DNA of 64,000 nt from Actinomycetota bacterium. GTDB taxonomy: Bacteria; Actinomycetota; Coriobacteriia; Anaerosomatales; Anaerosomataceae. The number at the start of each line of letters is the position of its first letter. The stretch's first letter is position 1. Below are positions 1-8,334 of this stretch, in pieces. The translations under genes and the position numbers were made by a program. Where the stretch lies: positions 186,001 through 250,000 of the forward strand of contig WSXY01000002.1 of NCBI GenBank assembly GCA_009773565.1. The letters run 5' to 3'. The notes under the pieces are model-generated. The model was not told the origin of the DNA. It saw nothing but the letters and a program-made list of their open reading frames with translations, and ran no database searches.

Positions 1-15
1 CTTAGCCGCGCGTGA
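1..15 (+). CDS. possible 3' end of an upstream gene
   Basis: The first fifteen bases can be read as the last codons of a gene (Leu-Ser-Arg-Ala-stop, TGA at 13-15) just ahead of ccmF. In other cytochrome c maturation operons ccmE often lies next to ccmF, so this could be its tail. Four codons cannot identify it. Confidence 0.2.
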   Translation, partial: LSRA

Positions 16-30
16 TCGAACGGAGTGGGA

Positions 31-2094
31 ATGGATCTTTCGACGCTCGGCAATCTCTTGTTGGCTCTGGCCAGCATCTCGGCGCTCGGGTCGATTGCGG
101 CTATCGCGTTCACGTCGTTCACAGGCAAGTCGGATACATCGCGGGTGACCGGACACGTGCTGACGTTCGTTTCCACGGCGTTCACATCGCTGGCGACGTT
201 CCTTCTGCTCACGGCGTTTCTCGGCGAGAACTTTAAACTTGAGTACGTCGCCTACAACCACCCGACCATCGTTGGTCCGTGGTCGTGGCTCTATAAGGTT
301 TCGGGCGTATGGGCGGGTCGCGAAGGCTCGCTCCTGTTCTGGGCGTGGCTGCTGTCCCTCTTTGCAGCCTGGATCGCGTATCGGTTCCTCGCGAAGCGCG
401 ACCGCCTTGCCACCACGGCGCTCGGCATCATGAACTTTGTTCAACTGTTCTTCCTCACAGCGCTGTTCATCCCGCTCAACAACCCCTTCAAGCTCCTGCC
501 GCCCGAGTACCTTGATCCGAACACGGGCCAGCTGCTCATCCAGGCGGCCATGAACCCGCTCCTGCAGACGTGGGCGATGATCGCGCATCCGCCGACGCTC
601 TTCCTGGGGTATGCGGGGCTGACGGTGCCGTTCGCATTCGCAATGGCAGCGCTCTTCACCGGGGATACCTCCAAGCACTGGGTTCAGATCTCCGATCGCA
701 TCACGGTGTTCTCGTGGCTCATGCTCGGTATCGGGATCGGTCTTGGCGCGGTCTGGGCGTATATCGAGCTCGCCTTCGGCGGTTACTGGGCATGGGATCC
801 GGTCGAGAACGCCTCGCTGCTCCCGTGGCTGACGGGCGTCGGACTCCTTCACTCTATGACGGTCTACCGGAAGCGCGACGGTTTTCGTGCGTGGACGATC
901 TTCATGGCGGCTGCGACATTCGTGTTCGTGTTGCTCGGCACGTTCATCACACGGTCCGGCATCGTGAGCTCGGTTCACGCCTTCCAGGAGGACCCGCTCT
1001 CGTTCTGGCTCTTCCTGTCGATGATGGTCGGATCACTGGGTGTCGCGCTGGTCGGAATCTGGTTCCGCCGGGACAAGCTCAGGGGCAATGACACGTTCGA
1101 TCGCCTCTTCTCCAAGGAGGGGTCGTACTATTTCAACAACGTGATCATGCTGGTCGCGGCTGTGATGGTCGCGTACCTCACGCTGTCGCAGGCACTTCCG
1201 AAGTGGTTGCCGGGTGGCGGCCAGGTCTTTGGCGCGGCGACATACGATATCCTCGCCCGGCCAGTCGGCATCTTCTACATCCTCGTGATGTCGGTGTGCC
1301 CGATACTCTCGTGGGGCGGGGCTGGCTGGAATGCGTTCTGGAGCAGGGCGAAGTGGCCGATCTTCGGCGCTGCTGGCGTCGGCGCGGTCCTCCTCACCAT
1401 CTGGGCGTTTGCAATGATGCCGTACTACAATCCGACAGCCACCTCGATGCCGCTCTTGAATCACACGGTTGCAATCGTCGGTCTGCTCGTCGCGTCACTC
1501 TCGATCTCATTGCCGATCTACCTCTTCATCGATGGAACGCTCAAGCGATCGGCGGCCAAGGGCGAGAGTTTTGGAAAGGCGCTCTTCAACATACTCACCA
1601 AGGCGCGCTCGCAGTCGGGCGGTTATCTGACGCACCTGGGCATGGGTATTATCCTTGTCGGGCTGATCGGCTCGACAATGTACGTACGGACGTACGAGAC
1701 GGCGATCCCGCAGACGCCCGGCGCCAAGATCGAGGCCGGCGCATATACGTTCAACTTCGGCGGTATCGAAGAGATCACTAAGGCCAACGGCGACGGACAG
1801 GTCACGGCGATTCTCAACGTGACGCTTAATGGCAAGCCGGCCGGTACCGTGAAGCCGCGCATCATCTATCCGAAGCAGCTTGAGCAGGAGGGGTCTTCGA
1901 CCCAGAAGGTCTCGCTCATTCAGCAGCCGCTTAAGGACATCTTCGTTTCGTTCTCCGGCGTCGACCAGGCCGAGAACGCTGTGTTCACGGTGAAGTTCTT
2001 CCCGATGCAGTGGTGGGTGTGGGCGGGCTTCATCATGACGATTCTCGGTAGCGCGCTGGCCTCATGGCCGAAGCGGTCGCCGAAGGCGGCTTAG
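31..2094 (+). CDS. ccmF: cytochrome c heme lyase subunit CcmF
   Basis: CcmF is the polytopic membrane component of System I that attaches heme to CXXCH motifs outside the membrane. The protein has 687 residues with many membrane segments. The tryptophan-rich heme-handling motif GGYWAWDPVENASLLPW lies at about residues 250-266, and the conserved histidine segment HPPTLFLGYAG at about 187-197. A soluble domain precedes the last membrane helix. ATG 31 is preferred over GTG 25 because GGAG sits at 22-25. It is seven bases upstream of ccmA and probably in one operon with it. The length is normal for the family (about 650). Confidence 0.95.
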   Translation: MDLSTLGNLLLALASISALGSIAAIAFTSFTGKSDTSRVTGHVLTFVSTAFTSLATFLLLTAFLGENFKLEYVAYNHPTIVGPWSWLYKVSGVWAGREGSLLFWAWLLSLFAAWIAYRFLAKRDRLATTALGIMNFVQLFFLTALFIPLNNPFKLLPPEYLDPNTGQLLIQAAMNPLLQTWAMIAHPPTLFLGYAGLTVPFAFAMAALFTGDTSKHWVQISDRITVFSWLMLGIGIGLGAVWAYIELAFGGYWAWDPVENASLLPWLTGVGLLHSMTVYRKRDGFRAWTIFMAAATFVFVLLGTFITRSGIVSSVHAFQEDPLSFWLFLSMMVGSLGVALVGIWFRRDKLRGNDTFDRLFSKEGSYYFNNVIMLVAAVMVAYLTLSQALPKWLPGGGQVFGAATYDILARPVGIFYILVMSVCPILSWGGAGWNAFWSRAKWPIFGAAGVGAVLLTIWAFAMMPYYNPTATSMPLLNHTVAIVGLLVASLSISLPIYLFIDGTLKRSAAKGESFGKALFNILTKARSQSGGYLTHLGMGIILVGLIGSTMYVRTYETAIPQTPGAKIEAGAYTFNFGGIEEITKANGDGQVTAILNVTLNGKPAGTVKPRIIYPKQLEQEGSSTQKVSLIQQPLKDIFVSFSGVDQAENAVFTVKFFPMQWWVWAGFIMTILGSALASWPKRSPKAA

Positions 2095-2101
2095 CGCGGG
2101 T

Positions 2102-2833
2102 ATGGCGGAGAGCGCACAGGCTAACACTGCCGTTCAGGTCCGGGATCTTACCCGGGCCTTCGGCGTGCGCAAGGCGCTCGATCGCGTCAGTTTTGATCTG
2201 CCGGGCGGCGCGTTCCTGTCGATCTTCGGCCCGAATGGCGCCGGCAAGACGACGCTTGTCAGGGTACTGACGACGCTCCTTAACCCGAGCAGCGGTACGG
2301 CGAGCGTGTGCGGTAGCGATGTCGTGACCGAGGCCGTCCAACTCCGGCACCGCATCGGCCTCATTAGCCACAATCCGCTGCTCTACCCCGACCTTACTGC
2401 CGAGGAGAACCTGTTGTTCTTCTCGGAGATGTACGGTCTGGACGACCCGAAGACGCGCGTTAGGGAGCTGCTCGAGAGTGTCGAGCTCGATCACCGTCGA
2501 CTCGACGTCGTCAGCACGTTCTCGCGCGGCATGTTGCAGCGTCTGTCGATCGCGCGCGCGTTGCTCCACCGCCCTGACGTGCTCTTTCTCGACGAGCCGT
2601 ACTCGGGCCTTGATCCGCATGCAATGGACATTCTCGATGGCCTTATCGCCCAGATACGTGGCGACCACACCTTCGTCATGATCAGCCATGACCTCGATAA
2701 GGGGCTTGAGCTGTGCTCGCATGCGCTCATCCTCGCGCGCGGTAAAGTCGTCTTGTTCGAAAAGCGCGAGGAGATCGATGTCCCCGAGTTCCGCGCGACC
2801 TATCGCGCCACTGTTGGTACGGGGGTGGCGTAG
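2102..2833 (+). CDS. ccmA: heme exporter ATP-binding protein CcmA
   Basis: This is a cytoplasmic ABC ATPase of 243 residues. The Walker A GPNGAGKTT starts near residue 43, the signature region reads FSRGMLQRLSIARAL and the Walker B is VLFLDEP. In System I, CcmA with CcmB, CcmC and CcmD loads or releases heme on the chaperone CcmE. The assignment rests on its place between ccmF and ccmB, because the ATPase alone resembles many ABC-2 type exporters. Its last base is the first base of the ccmB GTG codon, which suggests translational coupling. Confidence 0.9.
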   Translation: MAESAQANTAVQVRDLTRAFGVRKALDRVSFDLPGGAFLSIFGPNGAGKTTLVRVLTTLLNPSSGTASVCGSDVVTEAVQLRHRIGLISHNPLLYPDLTAEENLLFFSEMYGLDDPKTRVRELLESVELDHRRLDVVSTFSRGMLQRLSIARALLHRPDVLFLDEPYSGLDPHAMDILDGLIAQIRGDHTFVMISHDLDKGLELCSHALILARGKVVLFEKREEIDVPEFRATYRATVGTGVA

Positions 2834-3537
2834 TGAAGTCGAACAGCTGGCGGCAGTTCAAGGCGATCCTGCGCAAGGACATCGTGATGGAGCTTCGGAC
2901 CAAAGAGATGGTCAGCTCGATGGGCCTCTACGCGATTCTCACGATGGTCGTCTACCAGATAGCGCTGGCCGAAGCGGGCGAGAGTTTTGACGTTCGGCTC
3001 GTCATGCCAGGGCTTATATGGGTTGCGTTCATCTTCATGTCGATGCTCGGCCTCAACCGGTCCTTCGTGCACGAGAAGGATCAGGGCTGCATCGAGGCGT
3101 TGCTTCTCTCACCGGTCGACAGGCCCGTGATCTTCTTTGCGAAGGCGACCGGCAACCTGATCTTCTTGCTTATCGTCGAGTTCCTCTCGCTGCCGATCTT
3201 TTCGTTCCTCTTCATGCAGGGGAGGGCGGGCTACGGGAATCCGGTGTGGCTCCTCGCCGTCGTGCTCTTCGGGGCGTCAGTGGGTATCGCCGCTGTCGGA
3301 ACGCTTCTCGCGACGATGACGGTCAACACGAAGGGCAAGGACGTCATGCTCGCGGTGCTCTTCGTGCCGCTCATGTACCCGCTCTTGCGCGCGGCGGTGG
3401 GTGCCACGTTCGCAGCGGTGATCGGCGGTCCCGGGTCGGTCGAGACCTTCTGGGCATTCATGGCATGGGTGGTTGGCTACGATGCGATAATGGGCCTTGT
3501 TGCCTACGGTCTGTACGAGTTTGTCATTGGCGTCTGA
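2833..3537 (+). CDS. ccmB: heme exporter membrane subunit CcmB
   Basis: This 234-residue membrane protein has about six hydrophobic helices and starts with a conserved-looking stretch typical of CcmB (FKAILRKDIVMELRTKEM). It pairs with the ATPase CcmA in the CcmABCD complex. The GTG start shares one base with the ccmA stop. A rhodanese or other fusion is absent, and the length is close to the usual 220. Confidence 0.9.
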   Translation: MKSNSWRQFKAILRKDIVMELRTKEMVSSMGLYAILTMVVYQIALAEAGESFDVRLVMPGLIWVAFIFMSMLGLNRSFVHEKDQGCIEALLLSPVDRPVIFFAKATGNLIFLLIVEFLSLPIFSFLFMQGRAGYGNPVWLLAVVLFGASVGIAAVGTLLATMTVNTKGKDVMLAVLFVPLMYPLLRAAVGATFAAVIGGPGSVETFWAFMAWVVGYDAIMGLVAYGLYEFVIGV

Positions 3538-3559
3538 GGCATTGGAAGGGAGAGAACCT

Positions 3560-4252
3560 GTGAAGCGAAACCCGCTTGCCGAGATCATGCTCGTCTTGGG
3601 TGGCCTGTTGACCACGGCTGCGTACTTCATGACGTTCTTCTGGGCACCACCGACCGCGTATCCTGACGGCCGGGTGGACTTCGCGCAGAAGATCTTTTAC
3701 TTCCATGTACCGGTGGCCGAGGCATCGTTCCTCGTGCTGATATTCACCGCGTACTACGGGATCCGTTTCCTTATGACGCGCCAGCGTATCTACGATACGA
3801 AGGCGAAGATCGCGACCGAGGTCGCCCTTTTCTTCGTGTTGCTGACGATGGCTACCGGCATCCTCTGGACGAAGGTCGAGTGGGGCGTCTGGTGGCAGTG
3901 GGAACCCCGGCTGACGACGTATTTCATCCTCACGCTGGCGGTTATCGGCTACTTCGTACTTCGCAATTCGACCGAGGACGAGGAGCGCCGCGCTGTCTAC
4001 GCGTCGGCCTTCGGCATCCTCGTCTTCATCAACGCGCCCATCTCGTTCTTCATCACTCGCTGGCTTGAGTCGATCCATCCCATCGTTTTCGGTGGCGGCA
4101 AGGGATCGGGCCTCGAGACCACGATGCTTGTGACGTTCATCATCGCGCAGGTCGGCATGCTCATGCTCGGCTATGCGTTCTACCAGCTCAGGCTTCGCGA
4201 AGAAGAGTTCAAGGAGCGCGTTGAAGCGCTCAAGATCGAAATCGGAGGCTGA
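3560..4252 (+). CDS. ccmC: heme-handling membrane protein CcmC
   Basis: CcmC belongs to the same heme-handling superfamily as CcmF and presents heme to CcmE at the outer face of the membrane. The 230-residue form starts at GTG 3560 behind the site GGAAGGGAGAG. An ATG 63 bases upstream lies inside ccmB and has no such site. The tryptophan-rich motif WGVWWQWEPRLT is near residue 108. The two axial histidines can be placed in FHVPVAE (near residue 46) and ESIHPIVFG (near residue 173). The usual Asp of the motif is Glu here. Confidence 0.92.
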   Translation: MKRNPLAEIMLVLGGLLTTAAYFMTFFWAPPTAYPDGRVDFAQKIFYFHVPVAEASFLVLIFTAYYGIRFLMTRQRIYDTKAKIATEVALFFVLLTMATGILWTKVEWGVWWQWEPRLTTYFILTLAVIGYFVLRNSTEDEERRAVYASAFGILVFINAPISFFITRWLESIHPIVFGGGKGSGLETTMLVTFIIAQVGMLMLGYAFYQLRLREEEFKERVEALKIEIGG

Positions 4253-4256
4253 CCAC

Positions 4257-4430
4257 ATGAACGAAATCTACTCCACCGTCATTCCGCAGGCGCCGTACAT
4301 CATCGGTGCGTACGGGCTCATCTGGGTTGCGCTCCTCGGCTTCGTCGGTATGGTGTTCAACCGCCTGCGTCGCATGGAGAAAGAGCTTGCCGTGCTCGAG
4401 GAATCGCTCAAGCGTCGCGAGCAGGCATAA
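4257..4430 (+). CDS. ccmD: CcmD-like small membrane protein
   Basis: This is a 57-residue protein with one hydrophobic helix (about residues 12-34) followed by a charged, coiled-coil-like tail rich in Arg, Glu and Leu. That is the layout of CcmD, the small subunit that joins CcmC/CcmE to CcmAB. The ATG follows the ccmC stop by four bases, and its GGAGG site lies inside the ccmC 3' end. Sequence conservation in CcmD is low, so position and shape carry the call. Confidence 0.75.
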   Translation: MNEIYSTVIPQAPYIIGAYGLIWVALLGFVGMVFNRLRRMEKELAVLEESLKRREQA

Positions 4431-4440
4431 GGGAGCGAGC

Positions 4441-5265
4441 ATGGCTCAGGGCGCCGTCATACTCTTCTGGTTCACGATTGTGGCGTACGTAGCCGCGACG
4501 GTGCTCTACGCGTACTTCTTCTTGAGCAAGCGGGCGGCGTTCTCGTGGTATGCCACGTTCCTGACGGGCGCCGGTTTCTTGTGCCACACAGCGTCGATCG
4601 GCATGCGCTCCACTGCACAGCACGGGACGCGGCTTGACGGTCCCAACACGCTCATCTTGTTCGCGTGGGCGTTAGTGATGCTGTATTTCGTGATGGAGCA
4701 TCTCATCAAGGTGAAGGTCTACGGGACGCTTCTTGTGCCGGTATCGGTCGTTCTCATGACACTCTCTCAGCTCATTGCGGGGAGCGGGGCGGCGACATCT
4801 CCGCTCATCGAGAACTGGAAGATCGGCATCCACGTTGCGCTCATCGCCTTTGCGAACGCCGGTTTCCTTATTGCAGCGGTTGCGGCGATGACGTATCTCG
4901 TCCAGGAGGGTCAGCTCAAGCGGCACAAGACGAACGTCGTGTTCAAGCGCCTCCCTTCGCTCAGTAAGATCGACGCACTTGCCCGTCGCGCCGTAGCCTT
5001 CGGGTATCCGGCGTATACGGGCGGGCTTCTCCTCGGGGTGCTTCGCGCGATCGAGACTGACCCGCCGGGCTGGTGGGCTGACCCCCGGGTTGTGCTTGCC
5101 GGCATCGCATGGGCGATCTTTGGCGCGTTTCTCGCGCTCCAGTACACCCAGCGCGCCTCGTCGCGAACCACCGCGTGGATTGCGATTGCAGGGACGATCG
5201 TTGTCCTGTCCCTCGCCGTCGTAGCGCGGACCGTTCCGGCGGGCTTCCACATCTTCGGTGTCTAG
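4441..5265 (+). CDS. CcsA/HemX-family integral membrane protein
   Basis: This 274-residue protein with about eight hydrophobic helices belongs to the cytochrome c assembly (CcsA/ResC/HemX) superfamily. Start ATG 4441 follows the site AAGGGAGCGAGC. The tryptophan motif is degenerate (PPGWWADPRVVL), as in HemX proteins that sit beside hemA in Gram-positive bacteria, rather than the full motif of a heme lyase. Its place between the ccm genes and the heme genes fits a link between heme synthesis and export. Whether it handles heme or controls HemA levels cannot be decided from sequence. Confidence 0.75.
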   Translation: MAQGAVILFWFTIVAYVAATVLYAYFFLSKRAAFSWYATFLTGAGFLCHTASIGMRSTAQHGTRLDGPNTLILFAWALVMLYFVMEHLIKVKVYGTLLVPVSVVLMTLSQLIAGSGAATSPLIENWKIGIHVALIAFANAGFLIAAVAAMTYLVQEGQLKRHKTNVVFKRLPSLSKIDALARRAVAFGYPAYTGGLLLGVLRAIETDPPGWWADPRVVLAGIAWAIFGAFLALQYTQRASSRTTAWIAIAGTIVVLSLAVVARTVPAGFHIFGV

Positions 5266-5275
5266 GGGCGTGAGA

Positions 5276-5929
5276 GTGGCGGACTACACCAAGCCTTACT
5301 ATCCTGTGTTCCTCGACCTGACCGGGCGTCGTGCGGTCATCGTGGGCGGCGGAAGTGTGGCCGAACGCAAGGTCACCACGCTTGCTGAATACGGCCCGAG
5401 AATCCGGGTCATCGCCCCGGAGTGCACGCCCGCCCTCTTGGAACTCGCCGCGTCCGGATCTATCGAGCTTGAGCAGCGAGGCTACATCCGTGGCGACCTT
5501 GATGGCGCGTTCATCGTCGTGTGTGCGACAGACTCCGAAGAGGTCAACCGCGCGGTCCATGCGGAGGCGGAGGAGCGCGGCTGCATAGTGAACGTCGTGG
5601 ACGTACCTGAGCTCTGCAGCTTCATCGTGCCTTCAATCGTTCGCCGGGGAACGCTCTCGGTCGCGATCTCAACAGGCGGCGCCGCGCCGACCGTCGCAAA
5701 GCGACTTCGTCGGCATGTGCAGAAGCACCTCGGGCCCGAGTGGGAAGCATACGTGACGCTTCTCGGTGAGGTGCGAACCCTCGTCATGGAGCGCGTGCCC
5801 GGTGGCGAAGCCGAGCGCAAGCCGCTCTTTGAGGCGATTGCCGACTCGGATCTACTCGCGCGAATCGCTGACGGCGCCTGTCCGACTGCCGAGGAAGTCT
5901 ACGCGGAGTTCGTGGGTGAGCGCCCGTGA
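5276..5929 (+). CDS. precorrin-2 dehydrogenase / sirohydrochlorin ferrochelatase (CysG-N/Met8 type)
   Basis: This soluble enzyme has an N-terminal Rossmann domain (GGGSVAERK) followed by the family block running from NVVDVPELC to TGGAAPTVAKRLR. It oxidises precorrin-2 to sirohydrochlorin with NAD+ and, in Met8/CysG-type members, also inserts iron to give siroheme. Here siroheme is the precursor for the ahb genes downstream. GTG 5276 is chosen because AGGGG lies seven bases upstream. GTG 5258 and GTG 5270 are alternatives. The stop overlaps the next gene's GTG. No separate chelatase gene is visible in the window. Confidence 0.88.
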   Translation: MADYTKPYYPVFLDLTGRRAVIVGGGSVAERKVTTLAEYGPRIRVIAPECTPALLELAASGSIELEQRGYIRGDLDGAFIVVCATDSEEVNRAVHAEAEERGCIVNVVDVPELCSFIVPSIVRRGTLSVAISTGGAAPTVAKRLRRHVQKHLGPEWEAYVTLLGEVRTLVMERVPGGEAERKPLFEAIADSDLLARIADGACPTAEEVYAEFVGERP

Positions 5930-6765
5930 GAGTCGACGGTTGTACCGCTCTCGTAACAGGGGGATCCTCGGGCATCGGACTCGCTGCTGCCGAGTTGCTT
6001 GCTGCGCGTGGTGCGCGCGTTGCGCTGCTCGCCCGCGATCCGGAGCGCCTTGCGGTTGCTGTCAACGCCGTGCGATCTCACGCAACGGACGCTTCGCAGC
6101 AGGTCCTGGCCATCTCGTGCGATGTGTCCGACCGCGGTCAGGTCGTCGCGGCGGTTCGCGAGGCTGAAGCGACGCTCGGTCCGATCGACCTGCTGCTCAA
6201 TTGCGCCGGCTATTGCACGCCCGGGCGCTTCCTCGAGCTTTCTGAAGATGAGGTCGAACGTCAGATTCGCGTGAATCTGCTTGGCACGATCAATCCGACC
6301 CGTGCAGTTGTGCTCGGCATGGTCAAGCGCGGCCGCGGACACATTGCGAATGTAGCTTCGATGGGTGGTTATCTCGGCGTCTATGGTTACAGCGGGTACA
6401 GCCCGGCGAAGTTCGGTGTGATGGGTTTCTCGGAGGTGCTTCGCTCCGAGATGTGCCCGCATGGCGTCGGCGTGAGTGTGATGTGCCCGCCGAATGTCGA
6501 GACGCCCGGCTATGCACGCGAGATGACGCTTGAGCCCGAGGAGACCGCGAAGATCAACGGCAGCGTGAAAGCGGCGTCGCCGCAAGCGATGGCAAGAGTA
6601 CTCCTGCGCGCGATTGAGCGCGACCGCTACTACGTGCTGCCCGGGCTTGTGAACAAGCTCGCCTTCCGTCTGAAGGGGCTCGTGCCCGAGGTGTTCTTCT
6701 ACCTCTTCGACCGTGATGTTGCGGCCGTTCGACGCGACACAGCGGGGAGCAACCATGTCTCCTGA
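5926..6765 (+). CDS. short-chain dehydrogenase/reductase of unknown substrate
   Basis: This classical SDR has 279 residues. It shows the cofactor loop TGGSSGIG, a catalytic YSPAK and a hydrophobic C-terminal stretch (LVPEVFFYLF) like that of membrane-associated SDRs acting on lipids, such as the 3-ketodihydrosphingosine reductase type. The GTG start overlaps the stop of the precorrin-2 dehydrogenase gene (GTGA), so the two are probably translated together. No SDR step is known in the siroheme route to heme, so the role is open. Confidence 0.8.
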   Translation: MRVDGCTALVTGGSSGIGLAAAELLAARGARVALLARDPERLAVAVNAVRSHATDASQQVLAISCDVSDRGQVVAAVREAEATLGPIDLLLNCAGYCTPGRFLELSEDEVERQIRVNLLGTINPTRAVVLGMVKRGRGHIANVASMGGYLGVYGYSGYSPAKFGVMGFSEVLRSEMCPHGVGVSVMCPPNVETPGYAREMTLEPEETAKINGSVKAASPQAMARVLLRAIERDRYYVLPGLVNKLAFRLKGLVPEVFFYLFDRDVAAVRRDTAGSNHVS

Positions 6766-6780
6766 GAACCGTCTCGCGCG

Positions 6781-6810
6781 TTGTGTCGGCAACCTCGCCG
6801 ATGGTAAACT
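6781..6810 (+). promoter_or_regulatory. predicted hemA promoter with extended -10
   Basis: TTGTGT at 6781-6786 is followed after 18 bases by the extended -10 sequence TGGTAAACT (6802-6810). The predicted transcript would start at about 6816-6817, the outer edge of the inverted repeat that follows. This gives hemA a leader of roughly 147 bases and a promoter separate from the upstream ccm/SDR genes. Confidence 0.5.
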
Positions 6811-6814
6811 ACCC

Positions 6815-6913
6815 TTGTTCAGGCAAGCGCAGTTGGTGCGCTCTATAGCGTTTCACATCGCCCCCGCCGGGCCTGCTTGCCTGAACAACAATGCACCGCA
6901 CCGGCGGGGGCGA
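6815..6913 (+). promoter_or_regulatory. structured hemA leader with two interleaved perfect inverted repeats
   Basis: Arm A is TTGTTCAGGCAAGC (6815-6828) and its exact reverse complement is at 6875-6888. Arm B is TCGCCCCCGCCGG (6858-6870) with its exact reverse complement at 6901-6913. The order A, B, A', B' means the two helices form either a pseudoknot or two exclusive hairpins. A third hairpin, GCGCA/TGCGC (6827-6831 with 6837-6841), lies in the loop of A. No U-tract follows B', so it is not a simple terminator. The hemA start is 50 bases downstream. A regulatory RNA leader is the likely meaning. Confidence 0.65.
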
Positions 6914-6963
6914 CCCATGTCCCGATACGCGACGGACCCTCGTGACGCGATGAAGCGAGTTGT

Positions 6964-8334
6964 ATGCACCTCCTAGTCGTCGGTCTCAGCCATAAGACCG
7001 CGCCCATCGAGATACGGGAGCGGCTCACATTCCCGGCACACCGCCAGGCCGAAGCGCTGGCGTTGCTGCTCTCTCAGCCCGCTGTGGCGGAGGCCGTCAT
7101 CATCTCGACATGCAACCGAACCGAGATCTACGCTGTTGCATCCGGCGGCGACGAGGGTGTGGATTCCGTCATCGAGTTCATGGCGGACTATCACGAGCTC
7201 GATCGCCACGAACTCATCCGATCGCTCTATATCACGCGGGGTGTCGATGTTGTACATCACCTGTTCCGGGTGGTCGCTTCGCTCGACTCGATGGTTATCG
7301 GCGAGGCGCAGATCCTCGGTCAGGTGAAAGAGGCATACGACCACGCGATGGAGAATGGTGCGACCGGGCTTGCGCTCAACAAGCTCTTCCGCCAGTCGTT
7401 CGAGGTCGGGAAGCGCGTTCGCAATGAGACCGGGATCGGCGAGAACGCCGTTTCGATCAGTTACGCAGCGATCGAGCTTGCCAAGAAGGTCTTCGACACG
7501 CTGAGTGGCCGTACGATTCTCATCCTCGGTGCGGGCAAGATGAGCGAACTCACCGCGAAGCATCTCGTGAGCAATGGCGTGAAAAGCGTTCTTGTCGCGA
7601 ACCGCACGTTCGAGCGTGCGCAGGAGCTTGCCGAGCGATTCAACGGCGAGGCGATCCGGTACGACGACCTTTACGAGCGGATGCGTGGCGCTGACATCGT
7701 CATCACGTCAACGGCGGCGACACATTACGTCATCACGAAGGAACAGGTCGCCTCTGCGATGCGCGGCCGTGGTGGTCGACCGCTCTTCCTGATCGACATC
7801 GCCGTGCCCCGCGATATCGAGCCCACCGTCAACGATCTCTCCAACGTCTTCCTGTACGACATCGACGATTTGAGTGGCGTCGTCGAGTCAAACCTCGAGG
7901 AGCGAATGCGCGAGGCAGGACGCGCCGAGCACATCATCGCCGAGGAGATCGCGTTGTTCGTACGCTGGCGCGAGTCGCTTGAGGTCGTTCCGACGGTTGC
8001 GGCGATTCGGGCCAAGGCCGAGGTCATCCGTCTGGCCGAGCTTGAGAAGGCGTGCAAGCGGCTCGGGGGGCTCTCGCAGAAGGATCGCGAGACGATCGAG
8101 GCGCTGACGTGCGCCATCGTCAACAAGATGCTCCACGGTCCCACACAGCGCCTCAAGCAGGCCGCTGCGGCGAAGGACGGTTACGAGTACGTCGAGACCG
8201 CGCGGCACCTCTACGGGCTTGAGGAGAGCGAGGCGCGTGGGCACGGTAAGCTGCGCAACCTGCTCAACCGCCGGGCGCACGATACGGCCGACAAACAGGC
8301 AACTCACGAGATAGGAGATTCGCTTGGCTGCTGA
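6964..8334 (+). CDS. hemA: glutamyl-tRNA reductase HemA
   Basis: HemA reduces Glu-tRNA(Glu) to glutamate-1-semialdehyde with NADPH, the first committed and usually regulated step of tetrapyrrole synthesis. The 456 residues begin with MHLLVVGLSHKTAPIEIRE. The catalytic cysteine is C50 in ISTCNRTEIY, and the NADPH domain carries ILGAGKMSELTAKHL. The C-terminal dimerisation helices are present and the length is close to normal. ATG 6964 has a weak site (GAAGCGAG). The final 11 bases overlap hemC. Expression is probably controlled through the structured leader upstream. Confidence 0.97.
   Translation: MHLLVVGLSHKTAPIEIRERLTFPAHRQAEALALLLSQPAVAEAVIISTCNRTEIYAVASGGDEGVDSVIEFMADYHELDRHELIRSLYITRGVDVVHHLFRVVASLDSMVIGEAQILGQVKEAYDHAMENGATGLALNKLFRQSFEVGKRVRNETGIGENAVSISYAAIELAKKVFDTLSGRTILILGAGKMSELTAKHLVSNGVKSVLVANRTFERAQELAERFNGEAIRYDDLYERMRGADIVITSTAATHYVITKEQVASAMRGRGGRPLFLIDIAVPRDIEPTVNDLSNVFLYDIDDLSGVVESNLEERMREAGRAEHIIAEEIALFVRWRESLEVVPTVAAIRAKAEVIRLAELEKACKRLGGLSQKDRETIEALTCAIVNKMLHGPTQRLKQAAAAKDGYEYVETARHLYGLEESEARGHGKLRNLLNRRAHDTADKQATHEIGDSLGC

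Noticed and set aside
6815-6913. Cobalamin riboswitch or T-box ahead of hemA
   Set aside because: No cobalamin box (GCCACTG-like) and no T-box specifier or antiterminator sequence could be found. The structure rests only on the two inverted repeats.
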